Shown here: in pieces, positions 17,639 to 26,512 of the stretch
How the letters are laid out: every line of letters begins with the position of its first letter
How positions within the stretch are numbered: the first letter of the stretch is position 1
Assembly (NCBI RefSeq): GCF_006716355.1
Contig: NZ_VFOW01000001.1
Location: 3,286,001-3,350,000 of the forward strand
Source of the DNA: Stackebrandtia endophytica
GTDB taxonomy: Bacteria > Actinomycetota > Actinomycetes > Mycobacteriales > Micromonosporaceae
DNA: 64,000 bases
Direction: 5' to 3'
Notes under the pieces: generated by a model
The model's database searches: none
The model's input: only the letters and a program-made list of their open reading frames with translations
What the model was told of the DNA's origin: nothing
Translations under genes and position numbers: made by a program

Positions 17639-19411
17639 TTGCGATTGAGCACTCGAATAGAAAGCGATCGTGAATTGAACAGCCATGATGAACCAATACC
17701 CAGTCAGGATGACGCGAATGCCGACCACATGGGGCGGCTGGAGGGCGTCATCGATTTGGTGACCGACAGATTCATTGAATTCGATATGGGGGGCGCGGGC
17801 GACGACGCCAGTGTCCACCACCTGTACGACGATGACATGTATCCGTGGGAATGGCTCGTCGAACAGGGATTCGACGGCTCGGCAGAACAGGCCAGGGAAC
17901 ACTTCCTGCACGGTTCTGCGGTCGATGGTGAGCGCAGTATGCCCGTGACCGGTTCGGCGATCGAGACCGACGATGACCAGGTCGTCATTGAACGTGAAGG
18001 ACTCATCTACGGCCCCGACGTCTTCGTCAAGCGTGGGGGTAAGAGATGGCAAGAGGTTCGCAGCTGGTTCGAAGGGATCAAGAAGCCCTACGAGACGGCC
18101 CTGTCCTTTCCGAAGGATGCGTTTATCTCTCCGGGGCTGCGGATGGGGTTCGCCGTCGACGACCTGACTCCAGCCGCCGAAATCACCGACGCCGATGTGG
18201 ACCAATTGTCTAATGTCGACCTGACTGTCGCCGGTGACGAGCCTGCCATTTCCAAAGACCTGAACAACCGGCTCCTTGAGAACGACAAGTGGAGCGATGC
18301 TCGAACCGCCGACGGTTTTCTGGAAGGCTGGCAGGGACGGGGTGCCCAGATCTTCAAGTGGGTATTCCTCGAGCGGCGTCCATCGATCCTGTTGGGACAG
18401 GCGAGCACCGCCAAGGCACTGCAACAGTCGGTGGAGATCCTTGAAGAGGCGTACCGCAACGTTCGCATCGAGTCCTTCACTCGCATATGGGATGCCGAGG
18501 AGATATTCGAACTATATCCAGACCACAGTGGTGCAAGCGGCGACGAGGTGGACTGGGTAACCGTTCTGAACACCGTTGCGGGTGCGGCGACCGTCGTCGC
18601 CGGGGGCGCCAGCATGGTTGCCTGGACACCTCATGGGGCGACGGTCGCGGGTATCGCGACGATAGTCGCGGGTGGCGCGACGATCGCCGCGAACGTCGTC
18701 GGCAGCCCCGGTCATGAAGCCGAAGTGGACAAAGAGATCAAGATCGACGGCGATACCGTCTATGACCTCTACTGGAATTGGTACGACCAGATCCAATCCT
18801 TCATCAGAACCGTTCTGAACTCCGAACAGGTCATCGGGCAGGCTCTCACCGACATGCGGCTGCGCATCGAGGAAAGCAAATCGAACGACGGCGCCTCCCT
18901 GGAAACGACCTTCGGAGACAAGGAGGAACTGACCGAGTACTACTCGTTCTTCGTCCCCCTGGCCGCCGGCGAGGGTTCGTTCACTCCCGGCACCGTGGAT
19001 GGCATGGGACCGGCGAGCCCCAACGGAGACACCGGTGTCGCGTTCAGCGGTGACCTGAACGAACTGTTCAAGGCCGCGGTGAACCATCTGCCCGCGGTGG
19101 CCGACGTGTACCGGCAGCAGGCCGGTCGGGATGCCGATGCCGACATGGCTTCCGCGACGCAACGCACGGTTTACGAGACCGCCCCCTATGGGAGTGAAAC
19201 CAGTGCCTCACAAAGCAATGGCGCGGCACTCCAGCCGTGGCTGGACCTGCATGCCGCCTTCCAATCGATGATGACTGAATCCGAGACGAACTACCGGGAT
19301 GCGGCCGAACAACTGCGGGCGGCGGCGATTTCATACCGCGACGGGGACGACGAGGCCGCGAGCTATCTCGACGAGGTCTTCCAGGACCTCGAAGAAATCG
19401 ACCTTCCCTAA
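17639..19411 (+). CDS. large protein with type VII secretion-like C-terminus, function unknown
   Basis: Up to 590 residues. The start is uncertain: the frame opens at TTG 17639, but TTG 17675 or ATG 17729 are as likely. Residues 1-300 are acidic and unrecognised. A glycine/alanine-rich hydrophobic stretch at about 305-355 (VAGAATVVAGGASMVAW and GIATIVAGGATIAANVVG) could be a membrane hairpin. The C-terminal 60 residues are amphipathic helices resembling WXG100/EspC-type secretion substrates, with YRDAAEQLRAAAISYRDGDD containing a YxxxD signal-like motif. A YbaB-like gene follows after 17 bases, a pairing seen near ESX-type loci. Assignment to type VII export is inference. Codon use is less GC-biased than its neighbours. 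Confidence 0.6.
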   Translation: MRLSTRIESDRELNSHDEPIPSQDDANADHMGRLEGVIDLVTDRFIEFDMGGAGDDASVHHLYDDDMYPWEWLVEQGFDGSAEQAREHFLHGSAVDGERSMPVTGSAIETDDDQVVIEREGLIYGPDVFVKRGGKRWQEVRSWFEGIKKPYETALSFPKDAFISPGLRMGFAVDDLTPAAEITDADVDQLSNVDLTVAGDEPAISKDLNNRLLENDKWSDARTADGFLEGWQGRGAQIFKWVFLERRPSILLGQASTAKALQQSVEILEEAYRNVRIESFTRIWDAEEIFELYPDHSGASGDEVDWVTVLNTVAGAATVVAGGASMVAWTPHGATVAGIATIVAGGATIAANVVGSPGHEAEVDKEIKIDGDTVYDLYWNWYDQIQSFIRTVLNSEQVIGQALTDMRLRIEESKSNDGASLETTFGDKEELTEYYSFFVPLAAGEGSFTPGTVDGMGPASPNGDTGVAFSGDLNELFKAAVNHLPAVADVYRQQAGRDADADMASATQRTVYETAPYGSETSASQSNGAALQPWLDLHAAFQSMMTESETNYRDAAEQLRAAAISYRDGDDEAASYLDEVFQDLEEIDLP

Positions 19412-19428
19412 GCCGAAACGGAGTGACA

Positions 19429-19971
19429 GTGAGTGAACTGCGAACGCGATTGAATGAGTTGACCGTTCGGGCCCTGTCGCCCGACGGCAGAGTCCGGGCG
19501 TTGCTCAAAGGGCGGAGGCAACCGGTCATCTCCTTCGCCGACCGGGACGACTACGGGAAATACCGAGATGCCGCCGCGTTGGCCGGTGAGGTCTCCGTGG
19601 CACTGGAGCGGGCGTTCAAGGGCCGAGACGACGGTCGCAAGATGATTGTGGACAAGTACTCCCGTCTGGAACGCGACGAGTCCGAACACTGGAACGCCAC
19701 CGTCCGGCGGATGTACACCGAACTACATTCCACCACGGTCACCGGGCATTCCTCCGGCGACACCATACGAGTCGACACCATGGGGATGCGATCGTTTCGT
19801 GTCCGCATCAAACCCGGCACCCTGGATGCCATGACCCCGGAACGATTCTGTGCCGAGGTCAACGTCGCGGTGCGCGACGCCTACTCGCGCTACATCAGTA
19901 CGATGCGCCAGATGAAGACAGATGTCATCGGCAGCGCGACGCGCTCGCGGTTACGAGACACGGTCCATTGA
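19429..19971 (+). CDS. YbaB/EbfC-like protein, partner of the preceding gene
   Basis: 180 residues from GTG 19429 (GGAG 5 bases before; GTG 19423 is possible). The C-terminal half fits the YbaB fold: beta strands TIRVDTMGMRSFRVRIKPG, then LDAMTPERFCAEVNVAVRDA and a final helix. The N-terminal 90 residues, including a charged region, are unassigned. Classical YbaB proteins bind DNA as dimers. In actinomycetes divergent YbaB-like genes often sit beside putative secretion substrates, where their role is unknown. It forms a two-gene unit with the upstream protein. Confidence 0.55.
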   Translation: MSELRTRLNELTVRALSPDGRVRALLKGRRQPVISFADRDDYGKYRDAAALAGEVSVALERAFKGRDDGRKMIVDKYSRLERDESEHWNATVRRMYTELHSTTVTGHSSGDTIRVDTMGMRSFRVRIKPGTLDAMTPERFCAEVNVAVRDAYSRYISTMRQMKTDVIGSATRSRLRDTVH

Positions 19972-20171
19972 ACCGTGAAGCCGTCCACGCCGGTGAAACC
20001 ATCAACGTGGTCGATATCGTCTCCTATGGAGCGATGTCAAGGTGTTCGACTTCGGGAGTGTCGAATCGGTTCTTCCGTGGCGTCGCCGCTGAGGCATCGA
20101 GGGGCGTCGGGGCGCAGAACCGGCCCTGCGCCACTGGACTCGGTCCGCGCGGCGGCGGCTCAAGCCTCAGC

Positions 20172-20201
20172 GGTGGCCACACCGAACGGTGTGGCCACCG
20201 A
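20172..20201. terminator. bidirectional hairpin between convergent genes
   Basis: 14-base perfect inverted repeat CGGTGGCCACACCG separated by two bases, placed between the YbaB-like gene and murB, which converge. No T-run. Confidence 0.6.
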
Positions 20202-20260
20202 TTCCGCAAGGTTCGGCCCCAGAATGGTCGATCCGGAGGACGGAGCCCCACGAGACCGGG

Positions 20261-21301
20261 TTAGAGCTTGGCTCCGATGATCGTCGGCTCGGGGCGCATG
20301 GTCACCCCGAGGTTCTCGGCGACGGTGTCGCGAATCTCCCGAGCCAGATTCAACAGGGCCGTGGTGGTTCCGTCTCCGCGGTTGGTGAGAGCCAGGCGAT
20401 GCTTGCCGGAGATCGCCACACCGTCGTGGCCGTATCCCGGTTCGAAGCCCGCACGACCGATCAACCACCCGGCGGGAACCTTGATCCCGTCACCGGAAGG
20501 CCAATGTGGAGGCTCTACGTCGACCGCCGACGACAGCTTCTCGAACTCCGCCGTCGTGATGACCGGATTGATGAAGAACGAACCCGCGCTGTAGGTATCG
20601 GGGTCGGCGGCGTCGAGCACCATTCCCTTGCCTCGCCGCAGTTCCAGGACGACTTCGCGGGCGCGGGCCAGCGGAACCGCGTCCCCCACCGACACGCCGA
20701 GCCTCGTCGCGGTCTCGGCGTAACGGATCGGGCGGGACAGGCTGGATTTCGTCAACCGGTAGGTCGCGTTGAGGACGACGTAACGGTCGGTGTGTTTGAA
20801 GGCGCTGTCGCGGTATCCGAACCGACAGGCGGCGGTATCGAAGTCGCTGACCTGACCGGTGTGGCGATCCAGGACCTCCGCCGAGACGAACACCTCGCTG
20901 ATCTCCTGGCCGTAGGCCCCGACGTTTTGAACCGGGGTCGCGCCGGTTGAACCGGGAATCCCGGCCAGGCATTCGATTCCCGACCAGCCTTCGGTGACCG
21001 CCTGAGCGACCAGGTCGTCCCAGGGGTGACCGGCCTGGACGGTCACGGTGACCTGGTCGTCGTCCTCGACGACGGCCACGCCGTGACTGCGGACCAAAGC
21101 CGCGGTGCCGGCGAATCCGGAATCGGCGACCACCAGGTTGCTGCCTCCCGCCACCAACAGGAGGGGGGTTCCCTGCTCGTCGGCCGAGCGGACCAGGTCG
21201 ATGAGCTCATCGCGGTCGCGGGCTTCGACGAGGCGTTCGGGAGCACCGCCCAACCGCAGCGTGGTGTGGTTGGCCAACCGGCTCGGATTCAGTACTGGCA
21301 C
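20261..21301 (-). CDS. murB: UDP-N-acetylmuramate dehydrogenase
   Basis: 346 residues from GTG 21301. That start gives the typical MurB opening (NPSRLANHTTLRLGG) and has TAAGCT 7 bases before it, a leaderless signature. FAD-binding PCMH domain with VAGGSNLVVAD and GIPGSTGATPVQNVGAYG. Catalytic YSAGSFFINP (serine proton donor) and C-terminal glutamate in RPEPTIIG. It reduces UDP-GlcNAc-enolpyruvate to UDP-MurNAc with NADPH in peptidoglycan precursor synthesis. The spacing of the GSFF motif fits the longer type I enzyme. It stands alone rather than in a division cluster, as often in actinomycetes. Confidence 0.95.
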   Translation of the reverse strand: MPVLNPSRLANHTTLRLGGAPERLVEARDRDELIDLVRSADEQGTPLLLVAGGSNLVVADSGFAGTAALVRSHGVAVVEDDDQVTVTVQAGHPWDDLVAQAVTEGWSGIECLAGIPGSTGATPVQNVGAYGQEISEVFVSAEVLDRHTGQVSDFDTAACRFGYRDSAFKHTDRYVVLNATYRLTKSSLSRPIRYAETATRLGVSVGDAVPLARAREVVLELRRGKGMVLDAADPDTYSAGSFFINPVITTAEFEKLSSAVDVEPPHWPSGDGIKVPAGWLIGRAGFEPGYGHDGVAISGKHRLALTNRGDGTTTALLNLAREIRDTVAENLGVTMRPEPTIIGAKL

Positions 21302-21308
21302 GATCGAC

Positions 21309-21314
21309 AGCTTA
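21309..21314 (-). promoter_or_regulatory. -10 box of leaderless murB
   Basis: TAAGCT, 7 bases before GTG 21301. Confidence 0.45.
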
Positions 21315-21386
21315 GATGGTGGTCGCGGTTTGGCGGCGATGGTGGCGGGGAACCGACCTCCCCGGTCGGAATCCGCAGGGCGGTCG

Positions 21387-21971
21387 CTATCGATGCATGC
21401 GGGCGATGGTGTTGACGAACCAGTTCGCGTCATAGCGATCCAGCGGGTTGGGCGGTTTAGGCCAGTCGCCGTCCTCCATCGTCGGGTCCATGGAATCGGG
21501 CACCAGCGGGAGCACGGAATCCAGAATTTCGGGATTGTCGACATGCTGGTAGAGGCCGTCGGTCAGGTCATAGCGCTGAGCGATCTTGGCCCCGTCCATC
21601 CGGCCGAGCTCGTATGCCTCGATGATCAGCGCGGGAGTGGTCACATCGTCCATGGTCAACGTGGCGCCGAACATGAGCGCGACGAATCGGGTGGTCGGGT
21701 CGACCTCGGCGAGAAACTTCCGCGCCAGGTCCTCCCAATCCTCGGGAGGGATCGTCGTGTCGACGAAGTCCCAGGCCTGTGGACTGCCGTCGGCGGTGCG
21801 GATGGCCGCGACCGGCGGGAAGGTTCCCTGCGACGTGTCGCCGAGTTGTTCGAGGGACACCACACCGATCTCTATGGCATCGCCGATGATGTCGGCGAGA
21901 TTGGGCCTCGCGGCTTCCAACTCGCTCGCGTCCAGAGCCTGGAATATCCGGTTGCGTAGTTGCTCGTCCAC
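21387..21971 (-). CDS. uncharacterised soluble protein, 194 aa
   Basis: Begins at GTG 21971 with GGGAGACCT directly upstream. Acidic, no membrane segment, no cysteine. The order of predicted elements is helix-rich with an isolated strand core (DWEDLARKFLAEVDPTTRFVAL split by turns). The motif DPTMEDGDWPKPPNPLDRYDANWF near the end is distinctive, but I do not recognise it (quoted in pieces: DPTMEDGDW, PPNPLDRYDANWF). It shares orientation with murB, 85 bases upstream of it, and might be cotranscribed, although murB has its own box. Confidence 0.5.
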   Translation of the reverse strand: MDEQLRNRIFQALDASELEAARPNLADIIGDAIEIGVVSLEQLGDTSQGTFPPVAAIRTADGSPQAWDFVDTTIPPEDWEDLARKFLAEVDPTTRFVALMFGATLTMDDVTTPALIIEAYELGRMDGAKIAQRYDLTDGLYQHVDNPEILDSVLPLVPDSMDPTMEDGDWPKPPNPLDRYDANWFVNTIARMHR

Positions 21972-22344
21972 AGGTCTCCCATCCAGTGGGGAAGCGGCCA
22001 GAAGTCAAGTATGGAGGAGGAATGCAAACGGGGATGCCCTCGTTCGATGGGCGGCGGCGCCTCATGGATCGCGATGATTGACATGCCCGGGTGGGCGGTC
22101 TCTTTATTGGGGTGATCCCATGCCCCACCCCAACCGGGGGCTAGACCACCCCCGCAGCATCCACAACGATTCCTTAATCGGAAATATCGGTCAATCCAAT
22201 TTCAGGTTGGCTTCAGGAACCCGCGAGAAACGGTGCCCGGCACCGCATCCGGGCCGTCGTCCGTGAGAACCTCGATGGTGTCGTCCATAGAGCGTCAACG
22301 ATGGCGGCGGCACCTCGGATGATGGCATGAACAGGGGCGGCCCC
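21972..22344. other. divergent intergenic region carrying repeat R1 copy A
   Basis: About 370 bases between divergent genes. The only structure I see is the repeat at 22120-22217. Confidence 0.5.
22120..22217 (+). repeat. dispersed repeat R1, copy A
   Basis: Starts GCCCCACCCCAACCGGGGG and ends with GTCAA, TTCAGG, TTCAGG spaced exactly 11 bases apart (first bases 22190, 22201, 22212). Matches copies at 24999, 56920 and, inverted, 61760. Confidence 0.8.
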
Positions 22345-23052
22345 ATGGACAAGATCGGTTACCTCGAATGGTGGCGAACGGAGTACCGGCGACTGTGGAC
22401 GGCCGTATCCGATGTCGATCTGAGTCGCCCGGTCCCCAGTTGTCCGGAGTGGAATGTGCGCGATCTGGTCGCGCATCTCGAGATGGTCATGGATCGGTAT
22501 GTGTTGCGGCTGCGCTCACCCCTTCCGCCCGAAGGTCAGAGCCCGCCCAGCGACGCCGCCGACCCGCGGCCGGGGCTGGAACGCGCGGCGGCCGAGCTGG
22601 CGGCGGCCCTGATTCGCCACGATGTCGGGGACGTGGCCTGGAGCTGGTCACCGCTACCGGACACCGCGTGGTTCTGGTTTCGGCGCGCTGCTTGTGAGAT
22701 CGCGATCCACCGTTGGGACGCGCAGAAGGTTGAGGGAACACCGGAACCGGTTGATCGCCCACTGGCCTTGGCGGGGGTGGCCGAGGTGTTCGATTCGTTC
22801 CTGCCCGCGGGACGTTTGATGTTTCCGCAGGCGGCAAACGGTCGCATCAGAGTGAGCGTCGTGGACTCGGCCGCCGAATGGTTGATCGGCTGGGACCAGG
22901 GGCAATATGCAATGGATGCAGGCGGCGAACCCGATGTGACGGTCGGCGGCAGTGCCTCCGATCTCTTTCTCGCCTTCTGGGGTCGCATTCCTATGACCAC
23001 TGTGGATCCCATTGAAAGGCTCGACCTGTTGAACGCGCTGCGAATCCGATGA
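22345..23052 (+). CDS. mycothiol-dependent maleylpyruvate isomerase family protein
   Basis: 235 residues from ATG 22345 (AGGGG upstream; ATG 22327 is the alternative). DinB-like four-helix N-terminal domain with the family signature VPSCPEWNVRDLVAHLEMV, later ACEIAIHRWDAQ with the conserved His, and a C-terminal SCP2-like portion (DVTVGGSASDLFLAFWGR). Members bind a divalent metal through three histidines and use mycothiol as cofactor or substrate. Only a few have known reactions. No aromatic-degradation genes are nearby, so the substrate is open. Confidence 0.85.
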   Translation: MDKIGYLEWWRTEYRRLWTAVSDVDLSRPVPSCPEWNVRDLVAHLEMVMDRYVLRLRSPLPPEGQSPPSDAADPRPGLERAAAELAAALIRHDVGDVAWSWSPLPDTAWFWFRRAACEIAIHRWDAQKVEGTPEPVDRPLALAGVAEVFDSFLPAGRLMFPQAANGRIRVSVVDSAAEWLIGWDQGQYAMDAGGEPDVTVGGSASDLFLAFWGRIPMTTVDPIERLDLLNALRIR

Positions 23053-23179
23053 ACCGGTCGCGATGACCGTATTGCGTTCTACCGTCCCCAGTGCGTAATC
23101 TGTCGGGCATGACCCAGCACAGCGAACACAATCGACAACCTTTGGTGACGAATCTCCACTGTCCATTCGAGGTGATCGT

Positions 23180-23851
23180 ATGAGTTGGACGACCGGACCA
23201 CTGATGGGTTTCGACACCGAGACCACCGGGGTTACCGCTGAATCCGATCGCATCGTCACCGCCGCGATCGTCGACGGAGCGGATATCTCCACCTGGTTGA
23301 TCGATCCCGGCGTCGAGATCCCCACCGAGGCTGTCGCGGTGCATGGCATCACGACCCATCGTGCCCAAACCGACGGGTCATCCCCGGAACTGGCGCTGCC
23401 CGAGATCGCCCGGACGTTGACCAAGGCCGCTGAAGAACGCATCCCCGTCGTGGTCTACCGAGCCGGGTTCGACCTGACGCTGCTGGCCAACGAACTGCGG
23501 CGCCACGGCATCGAACAGGTTCCCTGGAACCGCCTGTACGTCATCGATCCGTTTGTCCTCGACAAGCGTTGGGACAAGTGGCGCAAGGGCAAGCGCACCC
23601 TCACCGCCGTGTGCGAGCACTACGACGTGCCGCTGACCCAAGCCCACACCGCCGTCGCCGACGCCACCGCCGCGGTCGCACTGGCCAGGGCCATCGGAAA
23701 CCGATACCCGAAGGTCGCGGGCATGAACCTCGCCGAGTTGCACGCGGCCCAGATGGGTTGGCACGCCGACGATGCCGCGTCTTTGGAGGCCTACTTTCGC
23801 CGACAGGGCAGGGACGAGAGTGTGGATCGCCGGTGGCCCATGCGGTTCTGA
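23180..23851 (+). CDS. DEDDh-family 3'-5' exonuclease (DnaQ-like)
   Basis: 223 residues, GAGGTGAT before ATG 23180. ExoI motif FDTETTGV with the metal-binding D-x-E (about 11-13), ExoII around VVYRAGFDLTLLANEL, ExoIII HTAVADATAAVALA with the catalytic His-Asp pair. This is the stand-alone exonuclease form annotated as DNA polymerase III epsilon-like in actinomycetes. It is too short to have a polymerase-binding or UvrC-like tail. A role in repair or small-nucleic-acid turnover is inference. Monocistronic. Confidence 0.9.
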   Translation: MSWTTGPLMGFDTETTGVTAESDRIVTAAIVDGADISTWLIDPGVEIPTEAVAVHGITTHRAQTDGSSPELALPEIARTLTKAAEERIPVVVYRAGFDLTLLANELRRHGIEQVPWNRLYVIDPFVLDKRWDKWRKGKRTLTAVCEHYDVPLTQAHTAVADATAAVALARAIGNRYPKVAGMNLAELHAAQMGWHADDAASLEAYFRRQGRDESVDRRWPMRF

Positions 23852-23884
23852 GCGCTCCGGGATGTTCTCGCCCATCTCAGAAGC

Positions 23885-23918
23885 AGAGGGATGCCCGGAT
23901 CTGGCCGGGCACCCCTCT
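23885..23918. terminator. bidirectional terminator between convergent genes
   Basis: Stem AGAGGGATGCCCGG with CCGGGCACCCCTCT (one mismatch), six-base loop, directly between the exonuclease and the ABC ATPase genes. Confidence 0.7.
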
Positions 23919-24649
23919 CAGTCTTCGCTGAGGATCCCGTCCCTGATGGTGACGGTACGTCCCGCGTGATCGGCGACGGTCTGGTCATGGGTGATGATCA
24001 AAATGGTCAGCCCATTGCGGTTGAGCTCGTCGAGGGTTTCCATGACCGATGCGGCCGTCTTGGAGTCCAGGTTTCCGGTGGGCTCGTCACACAGCAACAG
24101 CGACGGAGTGGCCGCCAATGCGCGGGCGATCGCGACCCGCTGACGTTCACCACCGGACAGGGTCGTCGGTACGGCGCCGATTCGGTGGGACAGACCGACG
24201 TGCTCCAGCATCTCGCGGGCTCGTTCCCGGCGAACCTTCGCCGGGGTCCCCTGGTAGACCAGTGCCAGCGCGACGTTCTCTTCGGCGGTACGGTGGGGCA
24301 TCAGGTGGAACGACTGGAACACGAAGCCGATGGTCTTGGCTCGCAGCGTGGTGCGTTTACCTTCCGACATGAGTGACGTGTCGTGGCCGTCGAGGAGGTA
24401 CCGGCCGGTCGTCGGCTTGTCCAACAGACCCAGGACGTTGAGAAGCGTTGACTTTCCCGAACCCGACGGGCCGACGATGGCGACGTACTCGCCGGTGCCG
24501 ATCGTGAGATCACACGGTCGTAGCGCGTCGACCGGAGGCGGACCGGGGTAGGTCAGTCCGACCTGTTCCAGCCGAATCAGTCCATCACTGACCGCCGGGA
24601 GCATCTCGGTATCGGCGTCGGACGCGGCGACGGCCGGGAATTGCGACAT
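23918..24649 (-). CDS. ABC transporter ATP-binding protein, MacB/LolD-like
   Basis: 243 residues. Walker A GPSGSGKST (about 58-66), Q-loop VFQSFHLMPHRTAEENVALAL, signature LSGGERQRVAIARAL, Walker B LLLCDEPTGNLD, H-loop ITHDQ. The DEPTGNLDS extension places it in the MacB/FtsE/LolD group that works with FtsX-type permeases in export or mechanotransmission. No permease gene lies next to it on either side, which is unusual: the downstream neighbour is a convergent exonuclease gene and the upstream 520 bases hold no gene. The partner must be elsewhere, or was lost. Confidence 0.9.
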   Translation of the reverse strand: MSQFPAVAASDADTEMLPAVSDGLIRLEQVGLTYPGPPPVDALRPCDLTIGTGEYVAIVGPSGSGKSTLLNVLGLLDKPTTGRYLLDGHDTSLMSEGKRTTLRAKTIGFVFQSFHLMPHRTAEENVALALVYQGTPAKVRRERAREMLEHVGLSHRIGAVPTTLSGGERQRVAIARALAATPSLLLCDEPTGNLDSKTAASVMETLDELNRNGLTILIITHDQTVADHAGRTVTIRDGILSED

Positions 24650-25171
24650 ATCGGCTCCTGGTAGCGGTTGATCTTTCCAAGCCTATAGACGTTCCCACCG
24701 GCGGCGCGGGTTGTCACCTAGCGCGCTTGGACGACGGTGTCCCGGTGGCTGGATGGCCGGTCGCTGTTCTCGTAGCGATTGGCGCGAGCCTGCCGATGGA
24801 AATGATTCGCCGACCTTGCCGCCGCTGTCAACGCCCTCACCGAGCTCTTCCCCAGAGCCATCGTGCGGAAAACCCGGGCTCGACCGGTACTTCCGGCGCG
24901 ACCGGGTCCGTACCGGATGGCGGCCGATTGACGCCGATCACTCGCGCCGAACCGCCTTGAGGGCCAACGAAGGGGCTTCAACTGTGAGTTGCCTTCTCAT
25001 GCCCCACCCCAAATCCGGGGGACAATCCACCCACATAGCCTGCGCAAACTCTTTCAATGTCACGCAGTGTGGTCAACTGAATTTCAGGTGGGCTTCAGGT
25101 CGATCTGCCGTGGACCCCGGTTTGCGCGACCGGACAACCCAAGCCGGTTCGCGATCGCACACCCCGAGCCC
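24650..25171. other. intergenic region with repeat R1 copy B and a possible gene remnant
   Basis: 520 bases. 24710-24960 reads on the plus strand in one frame as protein-like text (FADLAAAVNALTELFPRAIV and nearby) interrupted by stops. This may be a decayed gene or chance. 24999-25099 is repeat R1. Confidence 0.4.
24999..25099 (+). repeat. dispersed repeat R1, copy B
   Basis: Same left end (GCCCCACCCCAAATCCGGGGG) and same right end with GTCAA, TTCAGG, TTCAGG at 25072, 25083 and 25094. The middle is diverged. Confidence 0.75.
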
Positions 25172-26512
25172 CTACCCGTACAGCTTGCCGATCGACGTCG
25201 TCAACGCCTCCGACACGTCGCCGACGGTCAGGTGGCGGCGGTCGGCGACCACGGTCTTCCCGTCGCGGACCACATGGGTGACATCGCCCGACGTAGCGGC
25301 GAACACCGTGGCCGCCACCGGATCGGTGGCTCCAGCCAGTCGAACCGAACCGGTGTCCACCGCGACGAAGTCGGCGCGATACCCCGGCTCGATCCCTCCG
25401 ATGTGGTCACTCAATCCGGCGCTGGCCGCACCACCTCGGGTGGCCGCACCGAGTAGTTCGTCGGCGCTGTGTCCACCGCGTCGCATGGTGCGCAGCCGTT
25501 CGTTCAATTCGACCGCCCGGGCCTCTTCGAACAGGTCGATCACGGCATGACTGTCGGATCCCAGTGACAGCAGGCTTCCCGCGTCGCGGAGCGCCTTCGC
25601 GGGGCCGATGCCATCGGCGAGGTCGCGTTCGGTGGTGGGGCAGAAGCACGCGATGGTCGCTGACGATCCAAGTAGCCGAATATCGGAATCGGTGAGATGG
25701 GTGGCGTGCACCGCGGAGGTTCCCGGTCCCAGTACCCCGGTGTCGTGGCACAGCTGTGCCGGAGTGCGTCCATGGACGGCTTGGCAGGCCACGTTTTCTT
25801 TGATCTGTTCGGACAGATGAATGTGGAGCGGCGCGTGCTTTCCCTGCGCCCAGGCGGCGGCGGTGCGCATCGCATCCGGTGGGCAACCACGCACCGAGTG
25901 AATGGCCGCTCCGAGCTTCACCTCGGGCAGCTCGGCTTCGATGGCGGCCAGCCTCGCCTGCCACTGATCGGTGTCGGTGTCACCGAACCGCAACTGCGGT
26001 CCGGCCAACGGCGTCCCCTCCACATCGGCCTGTAGGTAGAGGGTGTCCAGCAGTACCAGGCGAATACCCGCGTCCTCGGCCGCTGCGGCCAGAACCCGGG
26101 CCATGGTGGTGGGCTCGCCGTACGGGGTGCCGTCGACGTCGTGGTGAACATAGTGGAATTCCACGACCGTGGTGATGCCCGCGCACACCATCTCCGCGTA
26201 GGTCGCGCGCGCCAGCTCGAAGTAGCGTTCGGGCGTCAGTCGATTCGCCACCGTGTACATCTGGTCGCGCCAACTCCAGAAGTCGCCGCGTCCATGATGG
26301 GTACGACTGCGGAGCGCGCGATGGAACGCGTGGGAATGCGCGTTCACCATGCCGGGAATGACGAAACCGGGCAGGTCGATCGCGTCGGAATGCCGAGCTG
26401 ATCCGGCGGTCACCGCCGTGATCACCCCGTCGGTCACCTCTATGGACACATCGCGTTGAACGCCTTCGCAGGCCGACAACCAGCCGATCTCGGCGAAGTA
26501 GCGGGTCAACAT
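25172..26512 (-). CDS. hutF: formimidoylglutamate deiminase
   Basis: 446 residues from ATG 26512, overlapping the stop of the upstream gene by 7 bases. Amidohydrolase fold: NAHSHAFHRALRSRTH (zinc-binding HxH region), HIHLSEQ, HATHLTDSD, SLGSDSHAVIDLFEEAR with the catalytic Asp. The sequence FHRALR and the SEQ...EN spacing are typical of HutF, which deaminates N-formimidoyl-L-glutamate to N-formyl-L-glutamate plus ammonia in histidine degradation. The paired upstream hydrolase supports this pathway. hutU, hutI and hutH are not in the window. Confidence 0.9.
   Translation of the reverse strand: MLTRYFAEIGWLSACEGVQRDVSIEVTDGVITAVTAGSARHSDAIDLPGFVIPGMVNAHSHAFHRALRSRTHHGRGDFWSWRDQMYTVANRLTPERYFELARATYAEMVCAGITTVVEFHYVHHDVDGTPYGEPTTMARVLAAAAEDAGIRLVLLDTLYLQADVEGTPLAGPQLRFGDTDTDQWQARLAAIEAELPEVKLGAAIHSVRGCPPDAMRTAAAWAQGKHAPLHIHLSEQIKENVACQAVHGRTPAQLCHDTGVLGPGTSAVHATHLTDSDIRLLGSSATIACFCPTTERDLADGIGPAKALRDAGSLLSLGSDSHAVIDLFEEARAVELNERLRTMRRGGHSADELLGAATRGGAASAGLSDHIGGIEPGYRADFVAVDTGSVRLAGATDPVAATVFAATSGDVTHVVRDGKTVVADRRHLTVGDVSEALTTSIGKLYG

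Noticed and set aside
17093-18424. Minus-strand frame of 443 codons in the long intergenic region
   Set aside because: Half of it is antisense to the coding gene at 17639. The rest lacks start signal, codon bias and any recognisable motif.
19968-20264. Plus-strand frame starting inside the stop of the YbaB-like gene
   Set aside because: TTG start, no family, low-complexity content, and it runs through the inter-gene hairpin.
24710-24960. Protein-like text resembling a decayed transposase end
   Set aside because: Interrupted by stops, no inverted repeats or target duplication, and I cannot match it to a specific insertion-sequence family.
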